From assembly GCA_034440575.1 (NCBI GenBank), contig JAOTOL010001555.1:186001-250000 (forward strand): a DNA stretch of 64,000 bases, in the 5' to 3' direction. This document shows positions 12,040 through 24,504 of this stretch, one piece after another. Made by a program: the position numbers and the translations under genes. Positions within the stretch are counted from its first letter, which is position 1; each line of letters starts with the position of its first letter. The notes under the pieces are model-generated. The model was given only the letters and a program-made list of their open reading frames with translations. It had not been told where the DNA came from and ran no database searches. The stretch comes from Imbricaverruca yamaguchii. Its lineage: Eukaryota > Arthropoda > Thecostraca > Neoverrucidae.

Positions 12040-12355
12040 GCCGACCGAGCGTGGCTTGGCGCCGCGGACGGGACAGCGTCACATCTGGGGCGATTCCGAC
12101 CGAGCGTGGCCTGGCGCCGCGGATGGGACAGCGCCAGCTCGTCCGGCGTCACATCTGGGGCGATTCCGACCGAGCGTGGCCTGGCGCCGCGGATGGGACA
12201 GCGCCAGCTCGTCCGACGTCACATCTGGGGCGATTCCGACCGAGCGTGGCCTGGCGCCGCGGATGGGATAGCGCCAGCTCGTCCGGCGTAACATCTGGGG
12301 CGATTCCGACCGAGCGTGGCCTGGCGCCGCGGACGGGGCGGCGCCACATCTGCGC
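12040..12355. repeat. 70-bp minisatellite, about 4.5 copies
   Basis: The block CTGGCGCCGCGGA recurs exactly every 70 bp (12111, 12181, 12251, 12321). Each unit also has GCGCCAGCTCGTCCG and ACATCTGGGGCGATTCC. Confidence 0.96.
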
Positions 12356-12450
12356 CGAGGCTGATTTTGCGTGCGAACTAAACGTGTCTGGTAAGAAAAG
12401 TGCCTACCTGTGTCAATCACGGTCAACAGTCTTAGCAAATGGCACTAAAT

Positions 12451-12620
12451 GGGGCATGACTGGTCTAGTGGTTATGGTGTAGGGCTCTGGGTACCAAAGG
12501 TCTCGGGTTCGACACTCGCATCGCTCCGGACATTTCCCAATCCCGCGGCCCACCGGCGAAATAGTGTAGGTGGCGCCATTAGCCGTGAATGTGTATAAAG
12601 TGCGCCGTGTATCACCCAAT
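12451..12620 (+). mobile_element. tRNA-derived SINE, type 2, copy A
   Basis: The head has A-box-like TGGTCTAGTGG and B-box-like GGGTTCGACAC. The body carries CGGACATTTCCCAATCC, GGCGCCATTAGCCGTG and AAAGTGCGCCGT. All three body blocks recur in order in the copy at 23003-23212. Confidence 0.75.
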
Positions 12621-12624
12621 GCAC

Positions 12625-14595
12625 AAACAAGAATGACACTAAATATTTAGGTCAGTCCTGTCAGTCAGCACCTAATCTCTGCTGCCAAAAGCTACCCATA
12701 GCATCATGAGCTGCTCACATGAACCAGTCTGCCAAGCACGTGAGAAAACGACACCATTTATGGACTCTGCAGGCTTCAGCGTGAAGCTGCGCTAACGCTT
12801 CACTTTGCGAGCCCAGCTTATATTCCAATGTTTTTTTTCGCTCTTTTTTTGCCTGAAGAAGCTACTACAAGTATGATGAGTTAATTTTCAAGGTTTACAT
12901 AACATAAGCACGATTCCGAAAACACTAAGGAATTCTGCACTGAATGCCATGATAAAATATCAATTGCGTTCATCTGCTAAATTCTCGAATGTAATGAAAC
13001 CGAGCGACGGTAGTCAGACGGAGGGTGAAGCCGGGCTTGGTGGGCATGTGGACTGACGTTATACCAGCACACCACGCTAGGAGCCACGATAGCGTCCAGT
13101 GATGGAGTGAGCTGACTGTATCCTCTGCCCAGCTGGTCGCGTGCCACACACGTGCCACAGCCATGGCCCCGGCGTGATCCACACCAGGAGCAGACGTCGG
13201 CGCGGTCTTCCGAGCAGCGTCCTGCGCCTGCTCGGCGTGACTTCGGGCACCTTCGCGCGTCAATGATAACATCTGGAATAATGTATGGTCAAGAACGGTG
13301 GCTGTGGCGCAGATTGTGATCGTGAATAATTGAAGGGATTGGCAGCACGGGGAGCTGGGAGCAATTCTTTCAGCGACATTGCTCAATGGCGACTTGAGCC
13401 TAATCCAGTTGTCGCCTAAAAGGAGGGGAGGGGGGGGGGGTATCCGTAGGCGATTCATGTGCACTTTTTACAGGTCCGCCACAGACACATGCATGTCGGT
13501 AACATGTAATTAAATTAATAGTGTATCTGTGGTCGAAGCCAACTTTGGGGATCAGCTCGCAAAATGCTGATTGTTATCATTCTAACCACAGCCACAATTT
13601 GGCATTGCACAATACTTTAGAGTGCATTGTCAGCGCGGCAAGTGGACGGCACAACGCGCGGCCGCCCAGAGCTAAACATGGTAACAATCTACATCTGCTA
13701 ACCGTTCCACTCAGCCACTTATCTAAACCATGTTGACAAGAGAGCAGCTAACCAAATATGTCAGCTGTCCTCTTGTCATCTTAGCTGAAATTGAGCCACT
13801 TGCAAATCACAGCCATCCGTATGCCGATGCATACTCGCATGCATCGGCGGTGCAATGGACTTTGGACCAGGGGATATGATCGTTTCTGGATCATTGATTT
13901 CCATACAACGCTCATGAGCACAATGCTAAACTTCACGACGTTTGGTGGGACATGTCCCCCGTTTCCTTTCACCCCTTGGCACCACACGCGCTCGTATATG
14001 CGCCATTGGACAAGGGAAGGTATGCAGTGCACCCTCACATGTGCGGAGTTGAGACCCAGGACCTAAACTGCTCAAATAGGCATGTTATGTTGCACATGTT
14101 TACACATGACACAAGTCACAGCTAGTCCCAGGGAGCACAGGCGTGACCAGGAGACCAGGAGATCAGGACCAGGAGACCAGGACCAGTCTCCCTGAATTTC
14201 GCCGAGGCGCCTTGATGCTACCACGGCTCGTACCAAGCAAAATGTGTGGCGCAAATCATGAATCAATCACCCACTCAGATAATTCCAATTCAACGGCATA
14301 ACTTTAACTGAGGTGTACGTGCCGCCAATGCGCCGGTACGGCTACCCTTGGCGACACGTCCACTGCCTAATCCGGTCATCTGTCAGCCAGCTCTCTCATA
14401 TGTGCGTTACTAGCGCGTGGCCCGATTCGAATCCTGTGGTAGGAGAAACCAGAGTACAGTGATCCATCAAAGGAACTGTGGAAACGGTGTAGCGATGGTC
14501 TTACATTCCACAGAATATCAAATCAGATTCCCGGAGGATAAAATTGTGAACCCCAAATACAAACCTGAAAACGACGTTGGTGTTACAACTTACAC
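12625..14595. other. No gene recognised; small CCAGGAGA repeat
   Basis: Mixed unique-looking sequence. A minus-strand frame at 12970-13464 encodes no recognised domain. Near 14145-14190 the motif GACCAGGAGA is repeated irregularly. A B-box-like GATTCGAATCC occurs near 14424 without a convincing A box. Confidence 0.4.
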
Positions 14596-14605
14596 CTTGT
14601 GATAC

Positions 14606-14940
14606 ATGCCGAGACAGAAACAGAGACAGGGGCAAAGAAATGGACAGAAACAGAGAGATACAGAGACACGAGACAGAGAAAGAGACAGAGACAGAGACAG
14701 AGACAGAGACATAGACAGAGACAGAGACAGAGACAGAGACAGAGACAGAGACAGAGACAGAGACAGAGACAGAGACAGAGACAGAGACAGAGACGGAGAC
14801 AGAGACAGAGACAAAGACAGGAACGGAAAGAGAAACAGCAACAGAAGCAAAAAAAGCAGAGGCCGAAGCAGAGGCAAAGACCGAAACAGAGATATTGACC
14901 GAGGAAAAGGCAGAGACAGAGCCAGAAATGGAACGAGAGC
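14606..14940. repeat. (CAGAGA)n microsatellite
   Basis: Purine-rich hexanucleotide tract with interruptions, flanking the pure GA tract. Confidence 0.98.
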
Positions 14941-14941
14941 A

Positions 14942-15250
<309 letters not shown>

Positions 15251-15254
15251 CACG

Positions 15255-15480
15255 GATTGGAACTTTGTCTCTGGCGGATTGGACAGTTCCACGTGCCACC
15301 GAGGTCCCTGCCTGACTCGTGACCGCGGATTGGACAACTCCACGTGCCGCCCCGATCCCTGCCTGGCTTGTGACCGCGGATTGGACAGCTCCACGTGTCG
15401 CCCTGGTCCCCGGCTGGCTCGTGACCGCGGATTGGACAGCTCCACGTGTCGCCCTGGTCCCTGCCCGGCGACAGTGGAGG
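15255..15480. repeat. 51-bp minisatellite, about 4.5 copies
   Basis: Units contain GTGACCGCGGATTGGACA, CTCCACGTG and a GTCCCTGCCTGGC-like end; the landmark recurs about every 51-52 bp. Confidence 0.92.
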
Positions 15481-16095
15481 TGGCCGGCTCGGTGCCAATT
15501 TGCCTGCCACATCCAGCAGATCCCAGCCGATCACCATGTTCGATCACTGCTTACATGCATCAGCGCGCGACGGAGCGACGCGCCGCACCCGCCAGCAGCC
15601 GGGGGGGGGGGGGGCATCTGCGGCGGCGCCTTCTCCCTCAGCTCTGGCGGTCGGCATTAAGACGCGACAGCCGGCGTTTCTGAGCGGTACTGCTCGCGCC
15701 GCCCGCGCGGTACGCGGCGCACACCGGTCGGCACACCACGACCGAAACACGGCCACAGTTTGTACCGGCGGCGCGTCAAGATTGTATCGGTGCCGTATAT
15801 TTCTCTCTGCGGACAGCGCCGGCTACCGTAATGCCAGCCGCAATTAATTAGGCGAAGCTATCATTATTCCACGTCGGTGGACGGTATGTGCACCGGCGAC
15901 TGCCGATCGGCCATAAAGGCTGCCGCCGGCTTATCTCCGTGCAGTGGGAAGGCCATAAAACTGTTTCGCGCGCACCCCTCTCGAGAAGCCCACCCAGCAG
16001 TTAGGCATCATTAGTGCGCGAAAAATGCTAAACGGGGTTTTTGTACCTTGTCTAATGAGGCACCTTGCAACGCGGAACATCAGATAAGCGGACAC
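15480..16095. promoter_or_regulatory. CpG-rich noncoding segment with homeodomain-type motifs (candidate)
   Basis: GC-rich sequence with a 13-base G run near 15601. At 15840-15965 it holds AATTAATTAGGC and two GGCCATAAA blocks about 45 bp apart. TAATTA is a general homeodomain core and CCATAAA resembles posterior-Hox or Caudal sites. Enhancer function is only an inference. No coding signal was seen. Confidence 0.2.
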
Positions 16096-16099
16096 TCGA

Positions 16100-17165
16100 C
16101 GGTTGTCGCAGCGTCGCAGCCGCGTCGTATCGCGTCCCGTCGATAGCCTGTGGCGGCCCTATTGGTCCGTGGTGTCCCTGGCGGCCTGTGGCTCCCTGAT
16201 TGTCGATCCAATCCCTGGTAGCCTGTGGCGTCTCAAATGGCCTGTGGTGTCCCTGGTGGACTATAGCGTATCAGATGGCCTGTGGTGTCCCTGGTGGACT
16301 TTGGCGCATCAGATGGGCTGTGATGTCCCTGGTGGATTATAGCGTATCAGGTAGCCTGTAGTGTCCCTGGTGGGCTATAGCGTATCAGGTAGCCTGTGGT
16401 GTCCCTGGTGGAGTATGGCGTCTCAAATGGCCTGTGGTGTCCCTGGTCGGGTGTGGCGTCTCAGATGGTCTGTAGTGCCCCTGGTGAGGTGTGAAGTATC
16501 AGAGGGTCTATGGTGTCCCTGGTGGTATGAGGCTCCCTGATGGCTGATGGTGTCCCTGGCAACCTGTGGCGTCCCCGACGGTATGGGGCTCCCTGATGGC
16601 CGATGGTGTCCCTGATGGACTATAGGATACCTGGTTTGTGGCGTCCCTGATGGTATGGGGCTCCCTGATGGCCGATGGTGTCCCTGATGGACTATAGGAT
16701 ACCTGGTTTGTGGTGTCCCTGATGGTATGGGACTCCCTGATGGCCGATGGTGTCCCTGATGGACTATAGGATACCTGGTTTGTGGTGTCCCTGATGGTAT
16801 GGGACTCCCTGATGGCCGATGGTGTCCCTGATGGACTATAGGATACCTGGCTTGTGGCGTCACTGATGGTATGGGGCTCCCTGATGGCCGATGGTGTCCC
16901 TGATGGACTATAGGATACCTGGTTTGTGGTGTCCCTGATGGTATGGGACTCCCTGATGGCCAATGGTGTCCCTGATGGACTATAGGATACCTGGTTTGTG
17001 GTGTCCCTGATGGTATGGGACTCCCTGATGGCCGATGGTGTCCCTGATGGACTATAGGATACCTGGCTTGTGGCGTCACTGATGGTATGGGGTTCCCTGA
17101 TGGCCGATGGTGTCCCTGGCAACCTGTGGCGTCCCAGCTATGTGGTGTCCCTAATGATCTGTGGT
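16100..17165. repeat. 36-bp minisatellite evolving into a 72-bp higher-order repeat
   Basis: At 16140-16560 units of about 36 bp contain TGTGGTGTCCCTGGTGG. From about 16560 to 17110 the array becomes a regular 72-bp repeat holding GGGGCTCCCTGATGGCCGA and GACTATAGGATACCTGG. The 72-bp unit gives a 24-residue repeat on the minus strand without domain similarity. Confidence 0.94.
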
Positions 17166-17169
17166 GGGC

Positions 17170-17630
17170 ATAATGACCAGTGACGCTTCTTGATGGCCGT
17201 TGGCACTCCGGTTGGGTCAGATCATCTGACAACGCCTTGGCCCCTGTTCGGTGTTCGTGAGGATTTGTGCGACACAAGTGGCAGAGGCGTGTGTGACCGG
17301 CTTCGCAGTCTCGTTCCACTATTGAAATTTGCCTCTGCCCCGGTAGCCTGCTCCAAGCGAGCCTCGAACATGTCTTTGCACCGGGGAATTTTCCTACTGA
17401 GATGTTGTTCCGAAGATTATCGAGAGCATGCAGAAATGTCTGCCAACTGTGCTGCGTGGATGTGTTACGCCGGCATGGATAACTATGCCGTTTTGTGATT
17501 CGCTTAACGTGAGCTTCTCGTGTCAGGGCTACCACGTACTGAAAACTACTACCTTATTACGCTTGTACGGATGTAGCGCGCTCGCTGTATGCGAGACACC
17601 AAAAAGTGTTTGTAGATGTAATATCTATTC
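17170..17630. other. No gene recognised
   Basis: Unique-looking sequence between the 72-bp array and the TA tract. Its minus-strand reading frame runs on from the repeat, and no domain was recognised. Confidence 0.35.
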
Positions 17631-17631
17631 T

Positions 17632-17810
<179 letters not shown>

Positions 17811-17819
17811 CATATGCAC

Positions 17820-18335
17820 GTGGGTGCAACCACAAATTCGTAATGAGGGGGGGGGACAAACCCGGGACGCGGTAAGTTTGCATAGGATAAAGGGGCCTAG
17901 CCCTTTCTCCCCCCAAAATCTTTGAATTTCAGCCACTTCATTTTCAACATCATTTTTAGACACTTCAATTAAATGTGCAATGTATTTCAATTTTTCAGAT
18001 TTACAATTTTTTAATGAACCTATGTGGACGAAAATTCACCATAATTAGCAAGTCTCACTAGTTATCACTACCTATCACCATCTAGCTTCATGTTGAATGT
18101 GCAAACCTGATTTCACGATAACCATAGAGCTATGCCGTAAACATGCTAAACGTTGCCCCCTTGCAGCAGGAAAAAAAATTGGACGATATATTTACGGTAG
18201 CAACTATGGACAATGCAATTACCTTTCCGAGGCCTTCCTGTTTCCCGGGGACACATTTCGTTCCAGTGACAACCAGGGAGGATAAAGGGTTTGGCACTGA
18301 GGGCATGTACCCCCCCCCCCACACACACACACGTT
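17820..18335. other. No gene recognised
   Basis: Unique-looking sequence with short C and G runs; nothing supported. Confidence 0.35.
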
Positions 18336-18339
18336 GGAG

Positions 18340-20830
18340 GTGGCGGCCCTCATGCTTGGTAAAGGATTCCATCTGAAAAGGTTACAGTGTACCCGCTCAA
18401 ATGTTTCAACCAGACACCCATATAAAATAAAAAGGCACCCCTTGGAAGGAAAGGCGCCCCTTCGGGAACGGCTGAGTCCATCCCGCCCCATCGAATTTTG
18501 CAGCCAGAGGCGCACCTCTAGGTACTTTTGCAGTGGCGTTCCCCAAAAAATAGCGTCCCTCCAGACCAGTGCCCCCATGACAATTCCTGGATCTTCCCCT
18601 GCTTACAACATTGCTTTTCCGCGATTATTAACTACAGCTAGTTATACAATTGTGCACACTCACGTCTGACTTCTCTTCCAAATTTGACAACTTCCTTGAA
18701 CCATGAGGAGGAAAGCGAACAATTTGAAAAAAGTTCTATATTTTTATGCCGGAACAGCAATGTGGCAGTGCAAATTAAAACCCAGCCACGAGAGCGCCGT
18801 CCGAGCAGGTTACGACGCATTTCGTCAGGGAGACCCTAGTCACATAGGATACGAGTACCTGCTATCACAACAGCTGCAAACAAAAATAGATTTGACCCTT
18901 TTATTCCTATTACACTCAATCATTGTACACACGCCGGTACTTCGACGCCTTTGAAATTATTTCGAGATCTCGACATTCTGATATAGTACAGCAAGCCACG
19001 TCGAATGACACACACATAATGCGAATTGAAGCCATAGGCACGAAACGCGAGGACTGACAATTAAGCCAACCTTTGACCTTGAGACTTGATCTGATATGTC
19101 CCGGTTTGAAATGTTACCCGATAGATGCCCAATGGCTAGCTCTTGATACTAAGCATGGGTAGCTTTGGAACAAAACGAAGAAACTACCCTCGAAGTGAGT
19201 TCGACCTTTAGCTTTGAAAATTGATGTGATTTCTGATGATTTCTGAACAGTACGACACGGCCCGTAGCATGACTCCGCTTAATGAAAATTGAAGACAGCG
19301 TTGAGGCGCGGGGACTTCGAGCAATTTATGCTAAACTTCGATCTTGCGGTTTCACATTGACATGTCCAGGTTTGAAATGTTGCTTGAGGTGCACCACGGC
19401 TATTGCTTGGTACCAGATATGGATAAATTAGGGCGAAGAAAAAAGTGCGAGGCGACCAAAGAAATCGGTTTGACTTTTGACCTTAGATATTGGGTCTATT
19501 ACTAACGTAGCATGACATTCTAACATTATACTACGTCGAATGACACCCACTTGGTGATAATATACGCCTTTGGCGACCTTTGGCGAACGTGGCAGGTGGC
19601 GTCCGCAAGGCCAGGAAAAGGCGTCCCTCTGAAAAGGTTCCAGTGTGCCCGCTCGAAATGTTCAGCCGGAGGCATCCCTATGGAATAGAAAGGCACAGTT
19701 TTTCAGGAAGGTCCGAGTGCAACCCGGCCCCTAAAATGTTGCATCCAGAGGCGCCCCTCCAGGTGCTTTCGCCGGGGCGCCGCTCCAGAAAAATGACGCC
19801 CCTCCAGACAAGTGCTTCCATGACAATTCCTGGATCTACCCCTGATTACAACATTGCTCTCTCGCGGTTATGAACTCCGGCTAGTTGTAAAAATGTGCGC
19901 ATTCACTTGTGGCTTCTCTTGAAAAATTAGCAACTTCCGTTAAACCAATAGGAGGAAAGCAGGAAGTTGAAAAAGTTATATATTTTACATGTCCGGAACA
20001 GCAATGCGGCAGTGTAAATTACAAACCAGCGATGAGAGCGCCGTCCAATCAGGTTATGACAGATTTCTCGGGGGAGCCCCTAGTCATATAGGATACGCGA
20101 GCTTGCTATCAAAACGGTTGCAAACAAGATATATTTGACCCTCCTATTCTTATTTACAAAAACAGATCTGACCCTCCTTAATTATTGTACACACGCCGGA
20201 CCTCCGACACCTTTTAAATTATCTAATTATCTCAGCATTATGATACTGTACGGCAAGCCACGTCGAATGACACCCACATAATGCAAATTGAAGCCATAGC
20301 CACGAAACGCGAGGACTCTGAAAATCAAACGAACCTTTGACCTTGAGGCATGATCTGACATGTCCCGAGTTGAAATGTTACTCGAGGGTTGCCCACGGGG
20401 ATTCTCTTGAAGCCGAGCATGGGTAGCTTTGGGAGAAAACGAAGAGACGCGGGACGATCGAAGAAATGAGTTCGACCTTTCACCTTCAAAATTAATGTGA
20501 TTTCTGGAAACTTTGATAGATTCCCATTGACATGTCCCGTTTTGACATGTTACTCGAGGTGCACCACGGGCTATTGCTTGATACAAAATATGGGTAGGTT
20601 ACGGCGAATAAGAAATGGGAGGCGACCAAAGAAATCGGTTTGACCTTCGACCTCAGGAATTGGTTATACTGCGTAATATTAAAATACGGCACAAGTCACG
20701 TCGAATGACACCCACTTGGTGCAAATTACCAAGTGGGTGTCAATCCATAGCGACGAATCACGAAAAATCCAAACTAGCCTTTCACCATGAGGTTTGACCT
20801 CGACATATCCAGGTTTAAAAATCTTACTCG
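18340..20830. repeat. Tandem duplication of a 1.2-kb segment
   Basis: 18340-19580 and 19585-20830 align along their length. Matching blocks include GAAAAGGTTACAGTGTACCC with GAAAAGGTTCCAGTGTGCCC, GGAACAGCAATG(T/C)GGCAGTG, AGAGCGCCGTCC, CATAGGATACG, ATTGTACACACGCCGG, and CACGTCGAATGACAC (18998 and 20260). Offsets of 1165-1262 bp show indels between the copies. Neither copy contains a gene. Confidence 0.88.
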
Positions 20831-21560
20831 AGGGTTCACCATGGGCTGGCACATTGTAGCGATTATCCATTCGTTGCCACAAATGACATCCATTTTCTGC
20901 AAATTAAAGCAATAGCGACGAAACGCAATGACATGGAAGAACTCAATCAAACCTTTGACTTTGACATATCCCGGTTTGAAATGGAGCTGAGTAGTATGGG
21001 CGAAAACCACAACAAGAACAAAAATGTGAGGTGACTGAAGAATTCAGCTTTAATTTTAACCAGTCCAGATTATTTCGAAATATCAACATTCTTATACAAC
21101 ACAAATGACACAAATAACACAACACGAGCGACATCCATTTTCTGCAAATTGAAGCCATAGCGACGCAACGCGAAAACAACGCAGAACTTAATAGAACCTT
21201 TGACCTTCGCATGTTCCGGTTTGAAATGTTACTCGATTGTTCACCACAGGTTATTGCTTGATACCAAATGTGGATAAGTTTGAGAGAAAACTGAAAAAAT
21301 CGGCGATCGAAGTATCAGCTCGGCCTTTGTCCTTGACAAATAATTCGGTTGCTTAGTTTTCTGATACTGCATAGCAAGACACGTCGAAAGACGCTCATTT
21401 GATGGGAATTGACGCGATAGCAACCGAACCTCGCGTTCGGTCGATATCGCTTCAATATAGCCATCTAATAAATGAAGGTAATCTTTGACCTTGAAGTTTG
21501 ACCTTGACATGCACCGACATGAAATGTTGCAGTACGGTTCGCCACAGGCTATTACTTGAT
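20830..21560. repeat. Further sub-repeat copies of the same family
   Basis: About 240-260 bp sub-units recur here with blocks like TGACATCCATTTTCTGCAAA, GAAGCCATAGCGACG, CCTTTGACCTT and GAAATGTTACTCGA, all also present in the upstream duplication. Probably degraded copies of one element or satellite. Confidence 0.75.
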
Positions 21561-21569
21561 ACCAAATCA

Positions 21570-22130
21570 GGGTAGGTTGGGGAGAAAACGAAAAACATTG
21601 CAGGCGACCGAAGAAACTGGTTTACGTTGAAACTTAACTGTTAAAGTGGTAATGCGATACCTATGTAGTTCCTTCCAGAGTGTTCAGTGTTAATTCATTC
21701 GAACGATCATAAACACGTAGCTGAATGCCGATGCCAATACAAATACGCCTCTGGCGAACTTGTCGCTGAATACGAATACGAATACGACGTTAACCTGACG
21801 TACGTGCTTAAGGCTGCCCATGACTTCCCTCAATGATCTTGAAGATACCCAAGGACACCCAGAGTCGCATTTGTTCAAGATATATAAATATATGAACAGG
21901 GGATTGCAACCTAAGACGCATAAAGCATAGCGATAATGCAGATGTGTTGCCTAGCAGAGCACAATTTTTCACTCAAGCGAAAACAGAAGATGGTCAAGGC
22001 TGACGTCATTCACGAATGGCCTGGAAGCAGACATTTTTAACGTTTGCGGATTTACTATTCGGAGATTTTGTGACGATAGATGGCTTGTGAAGCTCGTTTA
22101 TTGGCTACATCGGCTTTGAGAATTTTCGTT
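21570..22130. other. No gene recognised
   Basis: Unique-looking sequence; nothing supported. Confidence 0.35.
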
Positions 22131-22134
22131 GATT

Positions 22135-22225
22135 CACTTGCGTATATATTTTGACTCTATAAATGATTAAATATATTTTTTTTCGGCGATGATAGTCAGG
22201 TAGTAAGGCTTGGGGGGACACGGAT
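22135..22225. repeat. Dispersed repeat, copy 2 (pairs with 11540-11650)
   Basis: Shares TATAAATGATTAA and GGCGATGATAGTCAGGTAG, in order and spacing, with the copy at 11540-11650. Confidence 0.75.
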
Positions 22226-22229
22226 GCCT

Positions 22230-22995
22230 TGTATACGCAAACGCACCCATCTGCTGGAGCCATTGGCGTGCTACATTTTCACCGCAGGTTTTCCTCAGAG
22301 CTACTCAACAGTTGTCAAGAACCGGCCTGTACTGCCCGGCTGCCACAGCTACTAATGCCCGCGGTCATTTTGGAAACGGAAGTAAAGTACCCCATGACCC
22401 CAAGGGCACGCACTTTTCACCGCGCAGTGGTGTCCCACGGTCCTGAACTGCAGCTTTGGCAGATATAGAACGGCAGTTTTGACTGCCAGTTTTACCGTCC
22501 CATGCCGTTTACTTTACCGTTTACTACGCTATATCATTCAAATGTAAATATTCCTGATCGCGACGCCAAATCCGATCGATGGAAGACGGGTTGGCGCGAT
22601 AACCCAGCACTGCAGTCGTGGCGCGCCACGATCGGCTTTTGAGAGCGTCCGATGTCAGCTGAGCTTGCTGACCTCACCCAGCCGACGGTCACGTCTGTGA
22701 TGGCTTCGCAGCGGGACCTCTCTTGCCTTTGCGGTCTTAGTCGAGGTCATTTTGGCTCGTTTCTGCGGATTAATGTTGCCAGTAGGGCTCATAGGTTGCT
22801 CTTGTCGAGAAAGGTCGTGGACATGGCGCAAAATTGAGCTCCCGGATGGTGCTTTCAGAGTTCCATGCTTATACTTGAGTCTCTCTTATACTCTGACAAC
22901 TTATTTTTTCGTTTAAAAGTAACATATGACCATCTTTTTAAAATCTTCGTTTTTTATACTCTGTGTGACGGTATGGTTTATCATGAATGACAGCA
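22230..22995. other. No gene recognised
   Basis: Mixed sequence before a SINE; no domain or RNA gene seen. Confidence 0.35.
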
Positions 22996-23002
22996 AAGGA
23001 CG

Positions 23003-23212
23003 GGGTGACCGAGTGGTTAATATGTTGAGTTCTGGATAACAAGGTTCGGGGTTCAATACTCACCCCGCTCGGGACACTTCCCCATCCGCGGTCTTGGGAA
23101 GTGTCTCGAGCGGTGAGTGTTGCGAGTGCGAGTGTGCACCAAGCAGTGTCGGCGGCGCCATTAGCGGTGTCTTGCAAAAAGTGCGTCGTAAACCAACAAA
23201 TAAATATATTGA
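23003..23212 (+). mobile_element. tRNA-derived SINE, type 2, copy B
   Basis: The head has TGACCGAGTGG (A box) and GGGTTCAATAC (B box). The body has CGGGACACTTCCCCATCC, GGCGCCATTAGCGGTG and AAAAGTGCGTCGTAAACC, ending ACAAATAAATA. All three blocks match the copy at 12451-12620. The tail block TGCGTCGTAAA also occurs in other SINE types in this window. Confidence 0.8.
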
Positions 23213-23335
23213 CAATATTACAACATACAAGCGAATCAAATTGGCATCTAACTGGCTTTTGGAAAAACAGTAGGAAATGCATCTCCTTTCCCCATAAGAA
23301 GCGCCATTGAAAAACACCCGTCCACCTGTTATATA

Positions 23336-23566
<231 letters not shown>

Positions 23567-23569
23567 GTG

Positions 23570-24225
23570 GCTGAGCGAGGACTTCCATCAGGGTGCCCGA
23601 CCGAAAAAAGTAATTGCACCGGGACCGCTTTCGGCACTCGAAGCGCGCCGAAAGTTTCCGTTTGGCGTGGTGCAAATCCCAAAATGGTTATGCTTATATA
23701 GTGTATTTTTTCGTTAAGGAGGGGGGGGGGGCTTTATTGTAGCTCTGTATATCCTCGACCATCATCACATTACCACACTTTTGTTTTGGTACACCATAGT
23801 ATTCTATCGGTGTTTTTTTATATTCTCAAATTATTTGCTTGCGCAATGGGAACACCTGTGCTCCTCCATTCTCCAGTATTGGGCATATTTCTAACATACG
23901 CACATACGCATTCTGCATGTTACTGTCGTTCTCGTTCTGTGCATGGGTTTGTCTCCTTTTCTCTTTCTCTCTTTCCCTTTCCCTCTCCCTTTCTCTCTCT
24001 CTTCTCCTTCATCTCTCTCCCTTTCTCTCTCTCTCTCTCATTCTCTCTCTCTTTCCCTATTTCTTTCCAAAATCCGATGTCATCTAGCTTATTTCCAATG
24101 TCACTGGAAGAAAGGAAAACGCAATCCTATCCCAAAGCCATGCCAGGCTCTATCCCGGCTAGCAGATTTATAAATGTTAAATTAAAAAGGGTGGCAAGAA
24201 TACTTTCAAGAATGTTGTGTCTGTA
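23570..24225. repeat. Unique flank with imperfect (TC)n tract at 23945-24065
   Basis: A pyrimidine-rich CTCTCTTTCCC tract of about 120 bp lies in otherwise unique-looking sequence. No gene recognised. Confidence 0.7.
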
Positions 24226-24229
24226 GAGC

Positions 24230-24500
24230 AGATATTGCTGAGCACCTGGCGATTAAAAGCGTCGTGTTGTTGGACGGCCGGAGTATCGAGCTGCTGGATT
24301 GTCTGTGTGTCGAGCTGCTGGGTGGTCCGAGAGTTGACTTCCTGGGCGATTGAGAGTGTCGATTTCCTAAATAGTGTTGCTGTTGCTGGATGGCTTCATC
24401 GAGTTGTTGGATGGTCTAAGTATCTGTGTTTGAGTGTCGAGTTGTTGCATGGTTTGAGTGTCGAGTTGTTAGATGGTTTTGTGTGTCGAGTTGATGGATG
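24230..24500. repeat. Degenerate 24-27-bp minisatellite
   Basis: Units resemble GAGTGTCGAGTTGTTGGATG, clearest at 24430-24500, and grade into the 51-bp array. Confidence 0.75.
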
Positions 24501-24504
24501 ATTT

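Noticed and set aside
12970..13464. 164-codon minus-strand frame
   Set aside because: No motif or homologous protein recognised, and no splice partner; the proline run comes from a G-rich tract.
14424..14445. Isolated B-box-like GATTCGAATCC
   Set aside because: No A box at the right distance and no SINE body.
16423..17535. 370-codon minus-strand frame
   Set aside because: Mostly a 24-residue repeat from the 72-bp array; the non-repeat N-terminal 120 residues show no domain I know.
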